Positions 33,477 through 46,324 of a stretch of 50,903 bases of DNA are shown here, in pieces. The DNA lies in NCBI GenBank assembly GCA_022827685.1, contig JAJEIH010000114.1:1-50903 (forward strand), given 5' to 3'. The stretch comes from Alphaproteobacteria bacterium. Its GTDB lineage: Bacteria > Pseudomonadota > Alphaproteobacteria > Bin95. The notes under the pieces are model-generated. The model saw nothing but the letters and a program-made list of their open reading frames with translations, had not been told where the DNA came from and made no database searches. Positions within the stretch are counted from its first letter, which is position 1, and every line of letters begins with the position of its first letter. The translations under genes and the position numbers were made by a program.

Positions 33477-34249
33477 GAGATACTTCCGTTGCGCCGGTGG
33501 ACTTCCAGCAGGCCCCGAAGAGTGAGGTCGCTGTCTATGTGGTCGATAACATCGGTTGCGCCGGCGAACAGCGGAGCCAGACCGCCCGTGGCCACGGCTG
33601 TCATGGGCTCGCCCGCCTCCTGCTCGATCCGCTGCACCACACCTTCGATCATGCTGACATAGCCCCAGAAAACGCCGGACTGCATGGCGGCAACCGTATT
33701 GCTGCCGATTACCCGTTCCGGCCGGCCGACCGCAATCAGCGGCAGCTTGGCGGCGGCCTGATGGAGGGCCTCCAGAGACAGGTTTACGCCGGGAGCGATA
33801 ACGCCCCCGCAATAATTGCCTGCAGCGTCCACGACATCGAATGTCGTTGCGGTCCCGAAGTCGATGACGATCAACGGACCGGGATAGGCGCTGTGCGCAG
33901 CAACGGCATTGACGATCCGGTCGGCTCCGACTTCCGACGGGTTATCGACCTTCAACGCCATACCGAGGTCGATGCCGGGATCGCCGATGACGAGAGGGGA
34001 GACACCGAAATAGCGCTGGCAGAGATGGCGCAGGTTGAACAGCGACGCCGGCACGACGGTCGCCACGATGCCTGCATCGACAGCCTCGGCATCGACACCT
34101 TCGAGGTCCATCAATTGCATCAGCCAGACGGCGTATTCGTCGGCGGTGCGGTGCGGATCGTTGCCTGCTCGCCACAGGCCCTTGCGGGTTTCGCCGTCGT
34201 AAACCGCGAAAACGATATTGGTGTTGCCGGCATCGATTGCGAGCAGCAT
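33473..34249 (-). CDS. coaX: Type III pantothenate kinase
   Basis: CoaX phosphorylates pantothenate, the first step of CoA synthesis. The 258-residue protein has the ASKHA motifs: [14 protein letters not shown] at 6-19, [19 protein letters not shown] near 108-126, [11 protein letters not shown], and [15 protein letters not shown]. The length is typical. The ATG shares one base with the birA stop; its stop overlaps the RNase J start by four bases. Confidence 0.94.
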   Translation of the reverse strand: MLLAIDAGNTNIVFAVYDGETRKGLWRAGNDPHRTADEYAVWLMQLMDLEGVDAEAVDAGIVATVVPASLFNLRHLCQRYFGVSPLVIGDPGIDLGMALKVDNPSEVGADRIVNAVAAHSAYPGPLIVIDFGTATTFDVVDAAGNYCGGVIAPGVNLSLEALHQAAAKLPLIAVGRPERVIGSNTVAAMQSGVFWGYVSMIEGVVQRIEQEAGEPMTAVATGGLAPLFAGATDVIDHIDSDLTLRGLLEVHRRNGSIS

Positions 34250-34980
34250 CAGGCCTCCAGCGGGAAAACTTCTCCGGCGGCGACGCGGCGTTCTACTCCG
34301 GCGGCGTCGCAGACGACAAGCGATCCGTTCTCATCCACCGTCCGCATCACCCCTTCCACGGCGCCCTGCCCCTCTCCGACCCGAACGGTGCGGCCGATCC
34401 ACGCCGCCCGCCCCAGCCACTCGTCGCGCATGGCGGGGAAGCCGCCGGCCAGCCATTGCCGGTAGCGCTGCAGCACGGCTCCGACAGTCCGCTCCAACGC
34501 CGTCTCCACCGACACATCGAGGCCTACGCAGGTCGTCGGGCGGTCGAGCGCCGGCGCCTTGGCCAGATTGAGTCCGATACCCACGGCCATCCAGTCCAGC
34601 CTGCCGCCTTCGGAACCCGCCTCCACGAGAATGCCGGCCAGCTTGGCATCCTCGACCAGAACATCGTTCGGCCACTTGATATATGCATCGGCACCCCACT
34701 CCCGGGCGCAATCCGCAACCGCGAGACCGGCCGCCAGGGCCATGGAACCGGCTTCGGCAGGAGAGCGGTCGGGGTGCAGCAACAGGCTCACCATCAGATT
34801 GCCGCGCGGGCCCGTCCAATTTCGGCCGCTGCGGCCCCGGCCACTCGGTTGTACCGCGGTCCAGACTGCAAGCGGTCCGCGCCGGCCGACTTCCGCCAGA
34901 CGTCTTGCTTCGTCGTTTGTGCTCCCGAGAACCGAATAGGCGAACAGGTCGATGCCTGCCACCGACAGTTTCTGGTTCAT
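34249..34980 (-). CDS. birA: Biotin--[acetyl-CoA-carboxylase] ligase
   Basis: BirA attaches biotin to carboxylase carrier proteins. The 243-residue protein lacks the N-terminal helix-turn-helix repressor domain of the E. coli enzyme, so it is a monofunctional ligase. Key segments are [10 protein letters not shown] (biotinyl-AMP loop), GNLMVSLLL and [17 protein letters not shown]. Its ATG overlaps the nuoN stop by four bases. Confidence 0.93.
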   Translation of the reverse strand: MNQKLSVAGIDLFAYSVLGSTNDEARRLAEVGRRGPLAVWTAVQPSGRGRSGRNWTGPRGNLMVSLLLHPDRSPAEAGSMALAAGLAVADCAREWGADAYIKWPNDVLVEDAKLAGILVEAGSEGGRLDWMAVGIGLNLAKAPALDRPTTCVGLDVSVETALERTVGAVLQRYRQWLAGGFPAMRDEWLGRAAWIGRTVRVGEGQGAVEGVMRTVDENGSLVVCDAAGVERRVAAGEVFPLEA

Positions 34981-36413
34981 CCTGCGAACAATGTGTTGGC
35001 GGCGGTTCCGGCAAAATCGGTAATCGTCCAGGGGACCACAACGAACAGGACGACCACTGCAGCGCTCAAGCCCGCTACCACACCGATCTCCGAGGGCAGC
35101 GGGCGATCCATGTCTTCAACCGCCTCGTCGAAATACATCACCTTCACGATGCGCAGATAGTAATAGCAGCCAACGACGCTCGCGAGCACACCGAAGACCG
35201 CCAGCGGCACCAGCCCGGCGTTTACCGCAGCCATGAACACGTAAAATTTGCCGAAGAATCCGGCGAGCGGCGGAATCCCCGCCATAGAGAACATGAGGGC
35301 GGCGAAAATTCCCGCCACCAACGGACGAGACTTCGAAAATCCGGCGAGATCGGAAATGTTCTCGACTGCGCTTCCGTTCTGACGCATCGCCAGGATACAG
35401 GCGAAGACGCCAACATTCATGAAGAGGTATATGGCGAGATAAATCAGCACCGCGCGGACGCCTTCTTCGGTGCCCGTCGCAACGCCGACCAGCGCATAAC
35501 CCACATGCCCGATGGACGAATACGCCATCAGGCGCTTGATGTTCTCTTGCGCAATCGCGGTAAAGGCGCCAATCGCCATAGACAGGATCGCCACCACGAC
35601 AATGATCTGTTGCCACTTGTCGGCAAGATCTCCGAAGGGCTCCATCAGGACGCGGACGAACAGGGCCAGGGCCGCAATCTTCGGCGCGACGGAGAATAGC
35701 GCCGTTACAGGTGTCGGGGCCCCTTCATAGACATCCGGAGTCCACATGTGGAACGGCGCAGCGGACACCTTGAAACAAAGGCCAGCCAGCAAAAACACCA
35801 ACCCGACGACGAGGCCGAGAGAGGGCTCGCCGCCTTCGCCCACGGCCGCGGCAATCGCATCGAAGCCCGTTGCTCCAACGAAACCGTAAACCATCGAGCA
35901 ACCGTAGAGCAGCATGCCCGACGAAAGCGCGCCAAGGACAAAATACTTCAGCCCGGCTTCGCTCGAACGCAGGGTATCGCGACGAAAGGCAGCCAGCACA
36001 TAGAGCGACAGGCTTTGCAACTCCAACCCGAGATACAGCGCGATCAGGTCGTTGGCCGACACCATCATCAGCATGCCGAGGGTCGCGAACAGGACCACAA
36101 TCGGAAATTCGAAGCGGTCGAGTGACTCTCGCTCGTTGAATGTGAGGGACATGACGATGGCAAGCGCGCTGCCGAGCAGGACCAGAACCTTCACATAGAC
36201 GGCGAATGCCCCGGTGACGAAAAGCCCGCCGAGGCCCACCACGCGGTCCGTCCCGCCCGCCAGCACGAGCAGGAGTGTGACTGCCAGGGACACGACGCAA
36301 AGCCAGGAGACCGTTCGACCCCGCTCCAGCCCGAATACGCCGGCCATGAGCAATGCCATAGCAAGACATGCCAGAACGATTTCGGGAATGGCGGGGGCAT
36401 AGGTCATGTCCAT
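34977..36413 (-). CDS. nuoN: NADH-quinone oxidoreductase subunit N
   Basis: NuoN is one of three antiporter-like proton-pumping membrane subunits of complex I. The 478-residue protein consists of about 14 membrane helices and has the conserved [18 protein letters not shown] (lysine/glutamate channel region) and [14 protein letters not shown] segments. The start MDMTYAPAI at 36413 is four bases after the nuoM stop; a second ATG two codons later is also possible. Confidence 0.94.
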   Translation of the reverse strand: MDMTYAPAIPEIVLACLAMALLMAGVFGLERGRTVSWLCVVSLAVTLLLVLAGGTDRVVGLGGLFVTGAFAVYVKVLVLLGSALAIVMSLTFNERESLDRFEFPIVVLFATLGMLMMVSANDLIALYLGLELQSLSLYVLAAFRRDTLRSSEAGLKYFVLGALSSGMLLYGCSMVYGFVGATGFDAIAAAVGEGGEPSLGLVVGLVFLLAGLCFKVSAAPFHMWTPDVYEGAPTPVTALFSVAPKIAALALFVRVLMEPFGDLADKWQQIIVVVAILSMAIGAFTAIAQENIKRLMAYSSIGHVGYALVGVATGTEEGVRAVLIYLAIYLFMNVGVFACILAMRQNGSAVENISDLAGFSKSRPLVAGIFAALMFSMAGIPPLAGFFGKFYVFMAAVNAGLVPLAVFGVLASVVGCYYYLRIVKVMYFDEAVEDMDRPLPSEIGVVAGLSAAVVVLFVVVPWTITDFAGTAANTLFAG

Positions 36414-36417
36414 GGCT

Positions 36418-37947
36418 TCAATGACCTTTCGCCGCAACGGCCGCCGTTTCGCCCATTGCACGCATGGCTGCCTGATGCTGGTCCACGAGGTTCTGCACGG
36501 ACATCTGGATCGGATCGAGGAACGAAGACGGGTAGATCCCCATCCAAAGCACCAGCACCACAAGCGGCGCGAACACCGCAATCTCGCGCGGATTGAGATC
36601 CAGCATCGTCTGGAGATCCACCCGCTCCAGCTTGCCGAAGATCACACGGCGATAGAGGTACAGCATGTAGGCGGCGCCCAGAATGACACCCGTCGCCGCA
36701 AGGAAGCAGACCCAGGTGTTTACTTCGAACGCGCCAAGCAGCACCAGAAACTCCCCGACGAAACCGCTGGTGCCCGGCAATCCGACGGATGCCAGGGTGA
36801 ACACCATGAATACCGCCGCATAGGCAGGCATGCGGTGGACGAGGCCGCCGTACCGGGCAATTTCGCGCGTATGCAGCCTGTCGTAAACGACCCCGACGCA
36901 GAGGAACAGCGCGGCCGACACAATGCCGTGGCTCAACATCTGGAAAATGGCGCCAGCAATACCCTGGTTGGTCGCCGTGAAGATACCGATGGTCACGAAG
37001 CCCATATGCGCGACGGAAGAATAGGCGATGAGCTTCTTCATGTCCTCCTGCGCCAACGCCACCAGCGAGGTGTAAATCACGGCCACGCAGCTCAGCACGA
37101 AGATCAGCGGAGTGAAAAATTCGCTCGCTTCCGGGAACATCGGCAGCGAAAACCGGATGAAGCCGTATCCGCCCATCTTTAACAGCACACCGGCCAGAAT
37201 AACCGAGCCGGCGGTCGGTGCTTCGACATGCGCATCCGGCAGCCAGGTGTGTACCGGCCACATCGGGATCTTGACGGCAAAACTGGCAAAAAAGGCGATC
37301 CAAAGCCAAATCTGGAGATCGGGGGCAAAGGAATAGACGAGCGCCTCGACAATGCTGGTGGAGCCTACCTCCAGATACACGGCCAAAAGGGCAAGAAGCA
37401 TCAATACGGAGCCGAGCAGAGTGAAGAGAAAGAACTTGAACGCCGCGTAGATACGCCTGGCTCCTCCCCAGACCCCGATAATGAGGAACATCGGGATCAG
37501 CACGCCCTCGAAGAAAATATAGAAGACAACGAGATCCAGGGCGCAGAACATTCCGACCATGAGAGTCTCGAGGGCCAGAAATGCAATCATGTATTCCTTT
37601 ACCCGGACCTGAACGGCTGTCCAGCTGGAAAGAATGCATATCGGGGTCAGAAATGTAGAAAGCAAAACAAAAAACAGGGAAATACCGTCGATACCCATCC
37701 GGTATGCGATATTGAATTCCGGCAGCCACTCCACATGCTCTACGAATTGAAACTCGGCAGTCCCCGGGTCAAACCTGAACCAGAGAAACAGCGACACCAC
37801 GAAGGTCGCCAACGAGGTCCACAACGCGGCCATACGCGCATTTCTGATCGCATCCTCACCCGTCCCGCGGCAAAGCAGCAGGATCGCGAGTACGCCGACA
37901 AGCGGCAGAAAGGTAACGATCGAAAGCAGGCCGACCCCTGAGCTCAT
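36418..37947 (-). CDS. nuoM: NADH-quinone oxidoreductase subunit M
   Basis: NuoM is the second antiporter-like subunit of complex I. The 509-residue protein has many membrane helices, with the conserved [13 protein letters not shown] (key glutamate), [20 protein letters not shown] and [14 protein letters not shown] segments. It is four bases from both neighbours, in line with tight co-translation within the operon. Confidence 0.95.
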   Translation of the reverse strand: MSSGVGLLSIVTFLPLVGVLAILLLCRGTGEDAIRNARMAALWTSLATFVVSLFLWFRFDPGTAEFQFVEHVEWLPEFNIAYRMGIDGISLFFVLLSTFLTPICILSSWTAVQVRVKEYMIAFLALETLMVGMFCALDLVVFYIFFEGVLIPMFLIIGVWGGARRIYAAFKFFLFTLLGSVLMLLALLAVYLEVGSTSIVEALVYSFAPDLQIWLWIAFFASFAVKIPMWPVHTWLPDAHVEAPTAGSVILAGVLLKMGGYGFIRFSLPMFPEASEFFTPLIFVLSCVAVIYTSLVALAQEDMKKLIAYSSVAHMGFVTIGIFTATNQGIAGAIFQMLSHGIVSAALFLCVGVVYDRLHTREIARYGGLVHRMPAYAAVFMVFTLASVGLPGTSGFVGEFLVLLGAFEVNTWVCFLAATGVILGAAYMLYLYRRVIFGKLERVDLQTMLDLNPREIAVFAPLVVLVLWMGIYPSSFLDPIQMSVQNLVDQHQAAMRAMGETAAVAAKGH

Positions 37948-37951
37948 GCCT

Positions 37952-39889
37952 CTAGAACTCCGCCGAGAACAGATACCAGGAGACCAGGGCGACCACGCCT
38001 ACCATCATCGCGAAAGCGTAATGGTAGATGTATCCGGACTGGAAAATGCTGGCGCGACGAGCGAGTGCCCGGGTGACCGCGGCCAGTCCGTCCGGTCCGA
38101 AGCCGTCTATGACGAAGCCGTCTCCGCCCTTCCAGCAGAGCCGGGCCAGAAACCGCGCCGGCCGCACGAGTGCGACGTCGTAGATCTCGTCGAACCACCA
38201 CTTGTTGAACGAGAGCTGGTATGCCGGCTCGAAATGCTTCCTGAGCGCGGCCGGGGCATCCGGCTTCTGGATGTACATGTACCAGGCAACCAGAATACCG
38301 ATCAACGCAGCCGCGAGCGGCAGCTTCTTGATGTACCAAGGGGCGTGGTGCCCGTCCATCATCGCCGAATTCTGTTCCAGGATAAGGACGGACGTCCCCC
38401 AGAACCGGTCCCAGTCCTCGCCGACGAATGCGTCCACGAAAACGAAACCCGTCACGATGGCTCCGGCGGCAAGGATGTAGAGCGGCACCAGCATGACGGC
38501 CGGCGATTCATGGACATGCGCCATGACCTTTTCATCCGCACGAGGCGCACCCATGAAGGTCATGAACAGAAGCCTCCAGGAATAGAAGGCCGTCATCACG
38601 GCGGCCAGAATCCCGAAGGTAAAAGCGTAGTCGCCAATGCTGCTATGCGCGCCCCAGGCGCTTTCCAGGATGGAATCCTTTGAGAAATAGCCCGAGAAGA
38701 CCGGCAGTCCGGCAAGAGCGAACGAACCGATCCACATCAGGACATGGGTCTGCTTGACATGCCGCCATATTCCGCCCATGCGGCGCATGTCCTGCTCCCC
38801 CGACATGGCGTGAATAACGCTGCCGGCGCCCAGGAACAGCAGCGCCTTGAAGCAGGCGTGAGTCATGAGATGGAAGATCGCCGCCGGATAGGCGGAAACA
38901 CCGATGGCGAAGAACATGTAGCCGAGCTGGCTGCATGTGGAATAGGCGATCACCCGCTTGATGTCTGTCTGCGTCAGCGCGCAGGTCGCGGCGAAAAAGG
39001 CGGTTGTCGCACCGATGAAGGTAATGAAGGCCAGTGTATCCGGCGCGAACTCGAACAGGGGCGACAGGCGCGCGCACATGAAGACGCCCGCCGTCACCAT
39101 GGTCGCGGCGTGGATCAGTGCGGATACGGGCGTCGGGCCTTCCATGGCATCGGGCAACCATGTGTGCAGTCCGATCTGGGCCGATTTGCCCATCGCGCCG
39201 ATGAACAGCAGGAAGCACAGCAATTCGATGGCCGGCAGTTCCATGCCGAGGAAACTGACGTTCTCGCCGGCATAACCCGGAACGGCCGCGAAGATCGAGG
39301 AAAACTGGACCGTTTCGAACACGAGCCAGATGCCGAATATTCCCAGCGCAAAACCGAAGTCCCCCACCCGGTTCACGATGAACGCCTTGATGGCGGCGGC
39401 ATTGGCCGCAGGGCGGTCGTACCAGAAGCCGATCAGGAGGTAGGAGCAGAGGCCGACGCCTTCCCAGCCGAAGAAGAGCTGCACGAGATTGTCGGCCGTC
39501 ACCAGCATCAGCATGGAGAAGGTAAAGAGGCTCAGATAGGCCATGAACCGCGGCTTGTGCGGGTCGTGGCTCATATAGCCGATCGAATACCAGTGGACGC
39601 AGGCCGACACGCCGTTGACGACCACCAGCATGACTGCGGAGAGCGTGTCGAAACGAAGCGTCCAGTGGGCCTCGAACCTGCCGGACCTGATCCAGTCCAG
39701 GACATGGACTGTTTCGGTAACGCCGCTGCCATAGGCGATGTCGATAAAGATGACGACCGAGCACGCCGCCGCGACCGTCACGGCAAGGCATGTCACCAGC
39801 TGCGAGGGGCGGTCTCCCATAAGGCGTCCGAACAGACCGGTGACGATTGCCGCCAGAAGCGGGAGAAATATGGAGGCCAGATACAACAT
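37952..39889 (-). CDS. nuoL: NADH-quinone oxidoreductase subunit L
   Basis: NuoL is the distal antiporter-like subunit of complex I with the long lateral helix. The 645-residue protein contains [39 protein letters not shown] and [14 protein letters not shown]. The ATG at 39889 gives the usual [14 protein letters not shown] start. The 3' part contains the soluble-facing loops and the C-terminal helix. Confidence 0.95.
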   Translation of the reverse strand: MLYLASIFLPLLAAIVTGLFGRLMGDRPSQLVTCLAVTVAAACSVVIFIDIAYGSGVTETVHVLDWIRSGRFEAHWTLRFDTLSAVMLVVVNGVSACVHWYSIGYMSHDPHKPRFMAYLSLFTFSMLMLVTADNLVQLFFGWEGVGLCSYLLIGFWYDRPAANAAAIKAFIVNRVGDFGFALGIFGIWLVFETVQFSSIFAAVPGYAGENVSFLGMELPAIELLCFLLFIGAMGKSAQIGLHTWLPDAMEGPTPVSALIHAATMVTAGVFMCARLSPLFEFAPDTLAFITFIGATTAFFAATCALTQTDIKRVIAYSTCSQLGYMFFAIGVSAYPAAIFHLMTHACFKALLFLGAGSVIHAMSGEQDMRRMGGIWRHVKQTHVLMWIGSFALAGLPVFSGYFSKDSILESAWGAHSSIGDYAFTFGILAAVMTAFYSWRLLFMTFMGAPRADEKVMAHVHESPAVMLVPLYILAAGAIVTGFVFVDAFVGEDWDRFWGTSVLILEQNSAMMDGHHAPWYIKKLPLAAALIGILVAWYMYIQKPDAPAALRKHFEPAYQLSFNKWWFDEIYDVALVRPARFLARLCWKGGDGFVIDGFGPDGLAAVTRALARRASIFQSGYIYHYAFAMMVGVVALVSWYLFSAEF

Positions 39890-39909
39890 TCGCGTTCGAC
39901 TGCCCCGCC

Positions 39910-40224
39910 TCAGCCCTTCATCAGATTGACGTCTTCGACGGCGATCGATCCGCGGTTGCGGAAATAGACCACCAGGATCGCGAGGCCGATGGCGGCTTCG
40001 GCGGCCGCGACAGTGAGTACGAACATGGCGAAGACCTGTCCCGTCATGTCTTCGAGAAACCGGGAAAACGCGACCAGATTGATGTTGACCGCGAGCAGCA
40101 TGAGCTCGATCGACATCAGGATGATGATGACGTTCTTGCGGTTGAGAAAAATACCGAAGATGCCCAGCGTGAAGAGGATCGCGGCAAGGGTCAGGTAGTG
40201 CGCAAGGCCGATTTCCAACATCAC
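39910..40224 (-). CDS. nuoK: NADH-quinone oxidoreductase subunit K
   Basis: NuoK is a three-helix membrane subunit of complex I carrying conserved glutamates of the proton path. The 104-residue protein shows [20 protein letters not shown] and [15 protein letters not shown] with those glutamates. Its ATG overlaps the nuoJ stop by four bases. Confidence 0.95.
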   Translation of the reverse strand: MMLEIGLAHYLTLAAILFTLGIFGIFLNRKNVIIILMSIELMLLAVNINLVAFSRFLEDMTGQVFAMFVLTVAAAEAAIGLAILVVYFRNRGSIAVEDVNLMKG

Positions 40225-40829
40225 CGGCCTCCCCTTGCCGGAACCTTGACGACCTCAATGGTGTCTTCCCGCCGACGGTCGAGCTGTGTCGCGATCCGTT
40301 GCCTGCGGACCCCCGTGCGTCTGCGGTGCGTAAGCACGATTGCGCCGATCATGGCGACCAGCAGTACGAGACCCGCAGCCTGGAAGAGATAGATGTAGTC
40401 GGTGTAGAGGACGTGGCCCAATGCATGGGTATTGGTCATTTTTTCGCCGGGAACCGGCAATGATGTCTTCCCGGCTCCCTCGGAAAGCACCCAGCTGCCG
40501 GCGACCAGCGCCAGTTCGGCGAGCAGCACCACTCCGACGACGGCGCCGACCGGCAGATATTGCAGGAAGCCTTCGCGCAGTTCCGCGAAGTTGATGTCGA
40601 GCATCATCACCACGAACAGGAACAGGACCGCCACGGCACCGACATAAACCACCACCAGAAGCATCGCGAGGAACTCGGCCCCTAACAGGACGAACAGGCC
40701 CGCCGCGTTGAAGAAGGCAAGAATCAGAAACAGAACCGAATGCACCGGGTTCCGGGATGAAATGACCATGACTCCGGCAGCGGTCGCTACCGCTGCGAAG
40801 ACGTAGAACGCCAGTGCTTGAACGACCAC
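40221..40829 (-). CDS. nuoJ: NADH-quinone oxidoreductase subunit J
   Basis: NuoJ is a five-helix membrane subunit of complex I. The 202-residue protein has the conserved [14 protein letters not shown] and [20 protein letters not shown] helix with the pi-bulge region, followed by a basic C-terminal tail. It lies 15 bases from nuoI and overlaps nuoK. Confidence 0.95.
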   Translation of the reverse strand: MVVQALAFYVFAAVATAAGVMVISSRNPVHSVLFLILAFFNAAGLFVLLGAEFLAMLLVVVYVGAVAVLFLFVVMMLDINFAELREGFLQYLPVGAVVGVVLLAELALVAGSWVLSEGAGKTSLPVPGEKMTNTHALGHVLYTDYIYLFQAAGLVLLVAMIGAIVLTHRRRTGVRRQRIATQLDRRREDTIEVVKVPARGGR

Positions 40830-40844
40830 TGCCTCCTCCCTGTC

Positions 40845-41333
40845 TCAGCGGTAAGGCGCGTCGAGGGCGAGGTTGTCGGCAAGCGACGCTTCCCAGCGGT
40901 CGCCGTTCGCGAGGAGCCTTTCCTTGTTGTACATGAGCTCTTCGCGGGTCTCTGTCGCAAACTCGAAATTCGGGCCTTCGACGATGGCATCGACGGGACA
41001 GGCCTCCTGACAGAAGCCGCAATAGATGCACTTCGTCATGTCGATATCGTAGCGCGTCGTGCGGCGGCTGCCGTCTTCGCGCGGTTCCGCCTCGATGGTG
41101 ATCGCCTGCGCCGGGCAGATAGCTTCGCAGAGCTTGCAGGCTATACACCTCTCCTCGCCATTCGGATAGCGGCGCAAGGCGTGCTCGCCCCTGAAGCGCG
41201 GGCTGAGGGGCCCTTTTTCGTAGGGGTAGTTCAGCGTCACCTTCGGCTTGAACATGTATTTCAACGTGAGCCACATGCCCGAGACCAGTTCCGCCAGCAG
41301 GAAGCTGCGCATGCCGCGATCGAGAGCTGCCAT
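40845..41333 (-). CDS. nuoI: NADH-quinone oxidoreductase subunit I
   Basis: NuoI carries iron-sulfur clusters N6a and N6b. The 162-residue protein has two 4Fe-4S motifs: [16 protein letters not shown] near 60-75 and [20 protein letters not shown] near 99-118. The N-terminal amphipathic part anchors it at the membrane arm. Confidence 0.96.
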   Translation of the reverse strand: MAALDRGMRSFLLAELVSGMWLTLKYMFKPKVTLNYPYEKGPLSPRFRGEHALRRYPNGEERCIACKLCEAICPAQAITIEAEPREDGSRRTTRYDIDMTKCIYCGFCQEACPVDAIVEGPNFEFATETREELMYNKERLLANGDRWEASLADNLALDAPYR

Positions 41334-41353
41334 CGTTCAATACTCCCTGCGCT

Positions 41354-42397
41354 TCACGACCGCGCCATGACGGGTTCGGGCACCCAGTCGAATGCCACAA
41401 GCGCGCCTGCCGTCACCACCACCCAAAGCAGGGACAGCGGCAGGAACACCTTCCAGCCGAGCCGCATCAACTGGTCGTAGCGGTAACGCGGGAAGGTTGC
41501 CCTCACCCAGAGGAAGGTGAACAGCACCAGCGCCGTCTTGAGCGCGAACCACACGATACCCGGAATCCAGGTGAACGGCTCATAGGGAATCGGCGACAGC
41601 CAGCCGCCCAGAAAGAGCACGACCGCCATCGCGCTCATCAGGATCATGTTCGCGTATTCGCCGAGGAAGAAAAGTGCAAACATCATCGCCGAATATTCGA
41701 CATTGTAGCCTGCGACGAGTTCGGCCTCGGCCTCCGGCAGGTCGAAAGGCGCACGGTTGGTCTCGGCCAAAGCGGACACGAAAAACACGATGAACATGGG
41801 CAGCAGCGGCAGCCAGAACCAGGAGAACAGCCCGGCCGTCCCCTCCTGCGCCTGGACGATAACCGAGAGATTCAGGGAACCGGCGCACAGAAGCACGGTC
41901 ACGATCACGAAGCCTATCGAGACCTCGTAGGAGACCATCTGCGCCGCAGACCGCAAGGCGCCCAGGAACGGATAGCGGGAATTGCTGGCCCATCCCGCCA
42001 TCAGGATGCCATAGACGCCGAGCGACGAAATGGCGAAGAGGTAAAGCACCCCGACATTGATGTCCGCCAAAACCCAGCCAAGGTCGAAGGGAATCACCGC
42101 CCAGGCGACCAGCGCCAGCATAAAGGTCAGCATCGGCGCCAGAAGGAAGACCACACGGTTGGCGCCGGCGGGAATTATCGTCTCCTTGGTCAGCAGTTTC
42201 AGCCCGTCGGCGATCGGCTGGAACAAACCGAAGGGACCAACGACATTCGGCCCCTTGCGCATCTGCATGGACGCGATGACCTTGCGCTCGGCCAGTATGA
42301 GATAGGCGATGCAGCCGAGAAGCGGCAGAACGATCAGCAGGATGTAGCCGACGATCGCCGCTGCGGGCCAGACATAGGCCGTCCAGAAGCTAACCAT
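41354..42397 (-). CDS. nuoH: NADH-quinone oxidoreductase subunit H
   Basis: NuoH forms the quinone entry chamber and the first part of the proton path. The 347-residue membrane protein has [40 protein letters not shown] and the [18 protein letters not shown] helix, all diagnostic. It overlaps the nuoG end by eight bases. Confidence 0.96.
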   Translation of the reverse strand: MVSFWTAYVWPAAAIVGYILLIVLPLLGCIAYLILAERKVIASMQMRKGPNVVGPFGLFQPIADGLKLLTKETIIPAGANRVVFLLAPMLTFMLALVAWAVIPFDLGWVLADINVGVLYLFAISSLGVYGILMAGWASNSRYPFLGALRSAAQMVSYEVSIGFVIVTVLLCAGSLNLSVIVQAQEGTAGLFSWFWLPLLPMFIVFFVSALAETNRAPFDLPEAEAELVAGYNVEYSAMMFALFFLGEYANMILMSAMAVVLFLGGWLSPIPYEPFTWIPGIVWFALKTALVLFTFLWVRATFPRYRYDQLMRLGWKVFLPLSLLWVVVTAGALVAFDWVPEPVMARS

Positions 42398-44429
42398 TGC
42401 GGGCTTCCGCGGCGAGGAAGGTCTCTGTGCAGACCGCCATCGTCTCCGAGGCGCGCGAGATCGGGTCGGTCATGTAGTAGTTGGCGACCGGGCTGGCGAA
42501 CGGCGCATCGTCGATCCGGCCTGCCGGAACAGCGCCGCCCCATGCCGCCGCCACGATTTCGTCCTGCGTGTCGAACACCGGATTTGCACGGCCCATGCGC
42601 GCACGCAGGGCCGGCAGCGAATCGTAAGGCAGCGGCCTGCCAAGCACATCGGAAAGGGCGCGCAGCACCGCCCAGTCCTCGCGCGCCTCGCCGGGCGGGA
42701 AGGTCGCCCTCTCGCTGCGCTGCACCCGCCCCTCCAGATTGACCCAGGTACCCGGCTTTTCGGTATAGGCCGCCCCCGGCAGGATGACATCGGCGCGCGC
42801 GGCGCCGGCATCGCCATGATGGCCCTGATAGATCACGAAGGCATCGCCCAGGCCATCCAGGTCGATCTCATCGGCGCCGAGCAGGAAGAGCGTATCGACA
42901 GCCCCGGACAGCATGCCGCCGGTATTCGCGCCGCCCTCGCCCGGCATGAAGCCGAGGTCCAGCCCGCCGACCCTCGACGCGGCCCGGTTCAGCACATTGA
43001 AGCCGTTCCAGTCCCCGGAGATCAGCCCGTTCAGTTCCGCCATGCGTTGCGTCGCGGCGAGCACGGCCGCGCCATCCGGCCGCGCAAGGGCGCCGGCGCC
43101 GACAATGAGCATCGGACGCGACGCGTCCTTCAGCACGGCGCAGAAGCGGTTCCTGCCGGCGGCCGCGCCGCGCAGGGTCTGCCCGCCCGTTCCGAGATGG
43201 TCGTAGCGATAGCCGAGTTCATGCGCCTCGCCTATCACGCCCACCTGCAAGCCGCCCGCCAGCCAGCGCTTTCGGATCCGCGAATTGAGGACCGGCGACT
43301 CCCAACGCGGATTGCAGCCGATCAGCAGCAGCGCATCGGCCTCTTCGATACCCTGGACGGTGGAGTTGAAGAGATAGCTGGAACGCTGGCCGGGAATGGC
43401 GGCAGCGCCATCCTGCCTGCAGTCCAGATGCGGCGAACCGAGGGCCCGCATGAGATCCTTGAGCGCCTGCATCGACTCGGCATCAGCCTGGTCGCCGGCA
43501 ATGGCGCCGATATCCGTGCCGGCCCGGCCTTCCATCCTTTTCCGGATTGCCTCGAACGCTTCGCCCCAGCTCGCCGGATGGAGCCGGCCGTTGCGGCGCA
43601 CATAAGGCCGGTCCAGACGTTGGCGCCGGAGTCCGTCATGCGCGAAGCGGCTCTTGTCGCCCAGCCACTCCTCGTTCACCTCTTCGTTGAGGCGCGGCAG
43701 GATACGCAGCACTTCCGAGCCCCGTGAATCGATGCGGATGTTCGCACCGAGCGCATCGAAGACATCGATGCCTTCGGTCTTGCGAAGCTCCCAGGGACGG
43801 GCATTGAAGGCATAGGGCTTCGAAGTAAGCGCGCCTACCGGACAGAGGTCGATGACATTTCCGGAAAGCTCGCTTTCCACCGCACGCTCGAGCGTGGTGA
43901 TCTCCATATGCTCGCTGCGCCCGACCGCCCCGATCGACGGCACGCCGGCCACTTCCTCGGCGAAGCGGATGCACCGGGTGCAATGGATGCACCGCGTCAT
44001 CGTCGTCTTGATGAGCGGCCCCATATCCTTGTCCGGCACGGCGCGCTTGTTTTCCTCGAAGCGGCTTGTGTCCGCGCCGTAGAACAGCGCCTGGTCCTGG
44101 AGATCGCATTCGCCGCCCTGGTCGCAGATCGGGCAGTCGAGCGGGTGGTTGATGAGCAGGAACTCCATCACCCCCTTGCGCGCCTTCTGCGTCATCGGGC
44201 TCGAGGTCAGCACTTCCATATTGTCGCCCGCCGGCATGGCGCAGGACGCGGCCGGCTTTGGCGGGCCGGGCCGGATTTCGACCAGGCACATGCGGCAATT
44301 GCCCGCGATCGACAGGCGCTCGTGATAGCAGAAGCGCGGCACTTCCCTTCCGGCAGCCTCTATCGCCTGCAGCACCGTGCTGCCGGGCGGGACCTCGACC
44401 TCAATCCCGTCGACGGTAAGCTTCGGCAT
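42390..44429 (-). CDS. nuoG: NADH-quinone oxidoreductase subunit G
   Basis: NuoG is the largest peripheral subunit of complex I and belongs to the molybdopterin oxidoreductase superfamily without the cofactor. The 679-residue protein has a ferredoxin-like 2Fe-2S domain ([15 protein letters not shown]), a His-Cys3 cluster region ([17 protein letters not shown]), and a 4Fe-4S region ([14 protein letters not shown]), then the catalytically inactive Mopterin-like domain. Confidence 0.95.
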   Translation of the reverse strand: MPKLTVDGIEVEVPPGSTVLQAIEAAGREVPRFCYHERLSIAGNCRMCLVEIRPGPPKPAASCAMPAGDNMEVLTSSPMTQKARKGVMEFLLINHPLDCPICDQGGECDLQDQALFYGADTSRFEENKRAVPDKDMGPLIKTTMTRCIHCTRCIRFAEEVAGVPSIGAVGRSEHMEITTLERAVESELSGNVIDLCPVGALTSKPYAFNARPWELRKTEGIDVFDALGANIRIDSRGSEVLRILPRLNEEVNEEWLGDKSRFAHDGLRRQRLDRPYVRRNGRLHPASWGEAFEAIRKRMEGRAGTDIGAIAGDQADAESMQALKDLMRALGSPHLDCRQDGAAAIPGQRSSYLFNSTVQGIEEADALLLIGCNPRWESPVLNSRIRKRWLAGGLQVGVIGEAHELGYRYDHLGTGGQTLRGAAAGRNRFCAVLKDASRPMLIVGAGALARPDGAAVLAATQRMAELNGLISGDWNGFNVLNRAASRVGGLDLGFMPGEGGANTGGMLSGAVDTLFLLGADEIDLDGLGDAFVIYQGHHGDAGAARADVILPGAAYTEKPGTWVNLEGRVQRSERATFPPGEAREDWAVLRALSDVLGRPLPYDSLPALRARMGRANPVFDTQDEIVAAAWGGAVPAGRIDDAPFASPVANYYMTDPISRASETMAVCTETFLAAEARNG

Positions 44430-44447
44430 ACGCTCCGCCCTCCGGGG

Positions 44448-45731
44448 TCAGGCCGCCGCGGCCCGGCTTCGGTAACTCAGGATGCGCTCCTCCATTTCGT
44501 GCCTGAAATGGCGGATCAGTCCCTGGATCGGCCAGGCGGAACCGTCGCCATGCGCGCAGATGGTGTGCCCTTCGATTTCCTTCGACACGTCCAGCAGCAT
44601 GTCGATTTCCTCTACCCGGGCTCGCCCGGAAGCCATCCGCTCCATCACGCGCATCATCCAGCCCGTGCCCTCCCGGCAGGGCGTGCATTGTCCGCAACTT
44701 TCATGCGCGTAGAAACGCGCAAGCCGCGCGATCGCCCGCACCACGTCCGTGGACCGGTCCATCACGATCACGGCCGCCGTGCCGAGCCCGCTCTGCGCGT
44801 CCCGGAGCGCGTCGAAATCCATCAGCACCTCGTCGCAGATGCTCTTCGGCAGGATCGGTGTGGAGGACCCTCCCGGAATGACCGCCTTGAGATTGTCCCA
44901 ACCGCCGCGCACGCCGCCGGCATGCGTCTCGATGAGTTCCCTCATCGGGATGCTCATCGCCTCTTCCACATTGCAGGGCCGGTTCACGTGGCCGGAGATG
45001 CAGAACACCTTGGTGCCGGTGTTGTTGCTGCGCCCGAAGCCGGAGAACCAGGATGCGCCCCGGCGCAGAATGGTCGGCGCCACCGCGATGGTTTCGACAT
45101 TGTTGACCGTCGTCGGGCAGCCATAGAGGCCCGCCATGGCGGGAAAAGGCGGCTTGAGGCGGGGCTGGCCCTTCTTGCCCTCCAGGCTCTCGATCAGCGC
45201 GGTCTCCTCGCCGCAGATATAGGCGCCGGCGCCCCGATGGAGAAACACATCGCAATCGATGCCCGAACCGCAGGCATTCCGGCCGATGAGCCCGGCCTCA
45301 TACGCCTCGTCTATGGCATGCTGCAGGTGCCGCGCCTCGTTGTAGAACTCGCCGCGCACATAGATATAGGCGGCTCCCGCGCCCATCGCCGCGCAGGCGA
45401 GGAGGCATCCCTCGACCAGCTTGTGCGGGTCCCAGCGCATCATGTCGCGGTCCTTGCAGGTGCCGGGCTCGCCCTCATCGGCATTGACCACGAGATAGGC
45501 CGGGCGCCCGTCGCTCTCCTTGGGCATGAAGGACCATTTGAGCCCGGTGGGGAAGCCTGCCCCGCCGCGCCCCCGCAGGCCCGATGCCTTCACTTCCTCG
45601 ACAAGCCACTCGCGCCCCTTGGCGATCAACCCGGCCGTGCCGTCCCAGTCGCCGCGGGCCCGGGCGCCCTTCAGCGTCCAGTCGTGCTCGCCGTAGAGAT
45701 TGGTGAAGATGCGGTCGCCGTCGCTCAGCAT
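44448..45731 (-). CDS. nuoF: NADH-quinone oxidoreductase subunit F
   Basis: NuoF binds NADH and FMN and holds cluster N3. The 427-residue protein shows the [23 protein letters not shown] loop, [20 protein letters not shown], and the 4Fe-4S motif [16 protein letters not shown]. Its ATG overlaps the nuoE stop by seven bases. Confidence 0.96.
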   Translation of the reverse strand: MLSDGDRIFTNLYGEHDWTLKGARARGDWDGTAGLIAKGREWLVEEVKASGLRGRGGAGFPTGLKWSFMPKESDGRPAYLVVNADEGEPGTCKDRDMMRWDPHKLVEGCLLACAAMGAGAAYIYVRGEFYNEARHLQHAIDEAYEAGLIGRNACGSGIDCDVFLHRGAGAYICGEETALIESLEGKKGQPRLKPPFPAMAGLYGCPTTVNNVETIAVAPTILRRGASWFSGFGRSNNTGTKVFCISGHVNRPCNVEEAMSIPMRELIETHAGGVRGGWDNLKAVIPGGSSTPILPKSICDEVLMDFDALRDAQSGLGTAAVIVMDRSTDVVRAIARLARFYAHESCGQCTPCREGTGWMMRVMERMASGRARVEEIDMLLDVSKEIEGHTICAHGDGSAWPIQGLIRHFRHEMEERILSYRSRAAAA

Positions 45732-46324
45732 CGGGCGTCGGCCTCCAGCAGAGTCGTCCTGCCGCCTTCCGGCGCGGAGTTGAGGCGTTCCGCCATGGTC
45801 CCGACAGGCGGCTGGCGGCCTTCTGCCAGCGCATCGAGCAGCGCGGCCGTCCGATCCGCGTCCAGGTCCTCGTAGTAGTCGTCATTGACCTGAAGGATGG
45901 GCGCGTTGACGCAGGCCCCCAGGCATTCCACTTCCAGCAGGGTGAAGAGCCCCTTCTCGTCGGTCCCCCCGAAATCCAGCCCGGTCTTTTCCTTGCAGAC
46001 CCGGACGACCTCGTCGGACCCGCGCAGCCAGCACGGCGTGGTCGTGCAGACATGCAGGCGGTACCGGCCCACCGGCTCGCGGTAATACATCGTGTAGAAA
46101 CTGGCGACTTCCCAGACGCGGATCGCCGGCAGGTCCAGGAACTCCGCGACATATTCGATAACCGCGGGGGAGGTCCAGCCAAGCTGCCTCTGCGCCAGGT
46201 CCAGCAGCGGCATGACGGCGCTTTGCTGCCGGCCCTGCGGGTATTTTGCGACCATGGCCTTCGCCGCCTTCAGGTTGTCGGCCGTGAAGGCGAAGCTTTC
46301 GGCCGATCCGGCGCGCCCGCTCAT
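45725..46324 (-). CDS. nuoE: NADH-quinone oxidoreductase subunit E
   Basis: NuoE carries the 2Fe-2S cluster N1a. From ATG at 46324 it has 199 residues, with the cluster cysteines in [12 protein letters not shown] and [11 protein letters not shown]. The ATG overlaps the nuoD stop by four bases; a longer open frame further upstream is a shadow of nuoD. The C-terminal tail after the cluster domain is slightly extended. Confidence 0.95.
   Translation of the reverse strand: MSGRAGSAESFAFTADNLKAAKAMVAKYPQGRQQSAVMPLLDLAQRQLGWTSPAVIEYVAEFLDLPAIRVWEVASFYTMYYREPVGRYRLHVCTTTPCWLRGSDEVVRVCKEKTGLDFGGTDEKGLFTLLEVECLGACVNAPILQVNDDYYEDLDADRTAALLDALAEGRQPPVGTMAERLNSAPEGGRTTLLEADARC

Noticed and set aside
34977-41000. 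Foreign origin of nuoJ-nuoN because of lower GC
   Set aside because: Membrane-protein genes are expected to be less GC-rich, and the gene order is native for Alphaproteobacteria.
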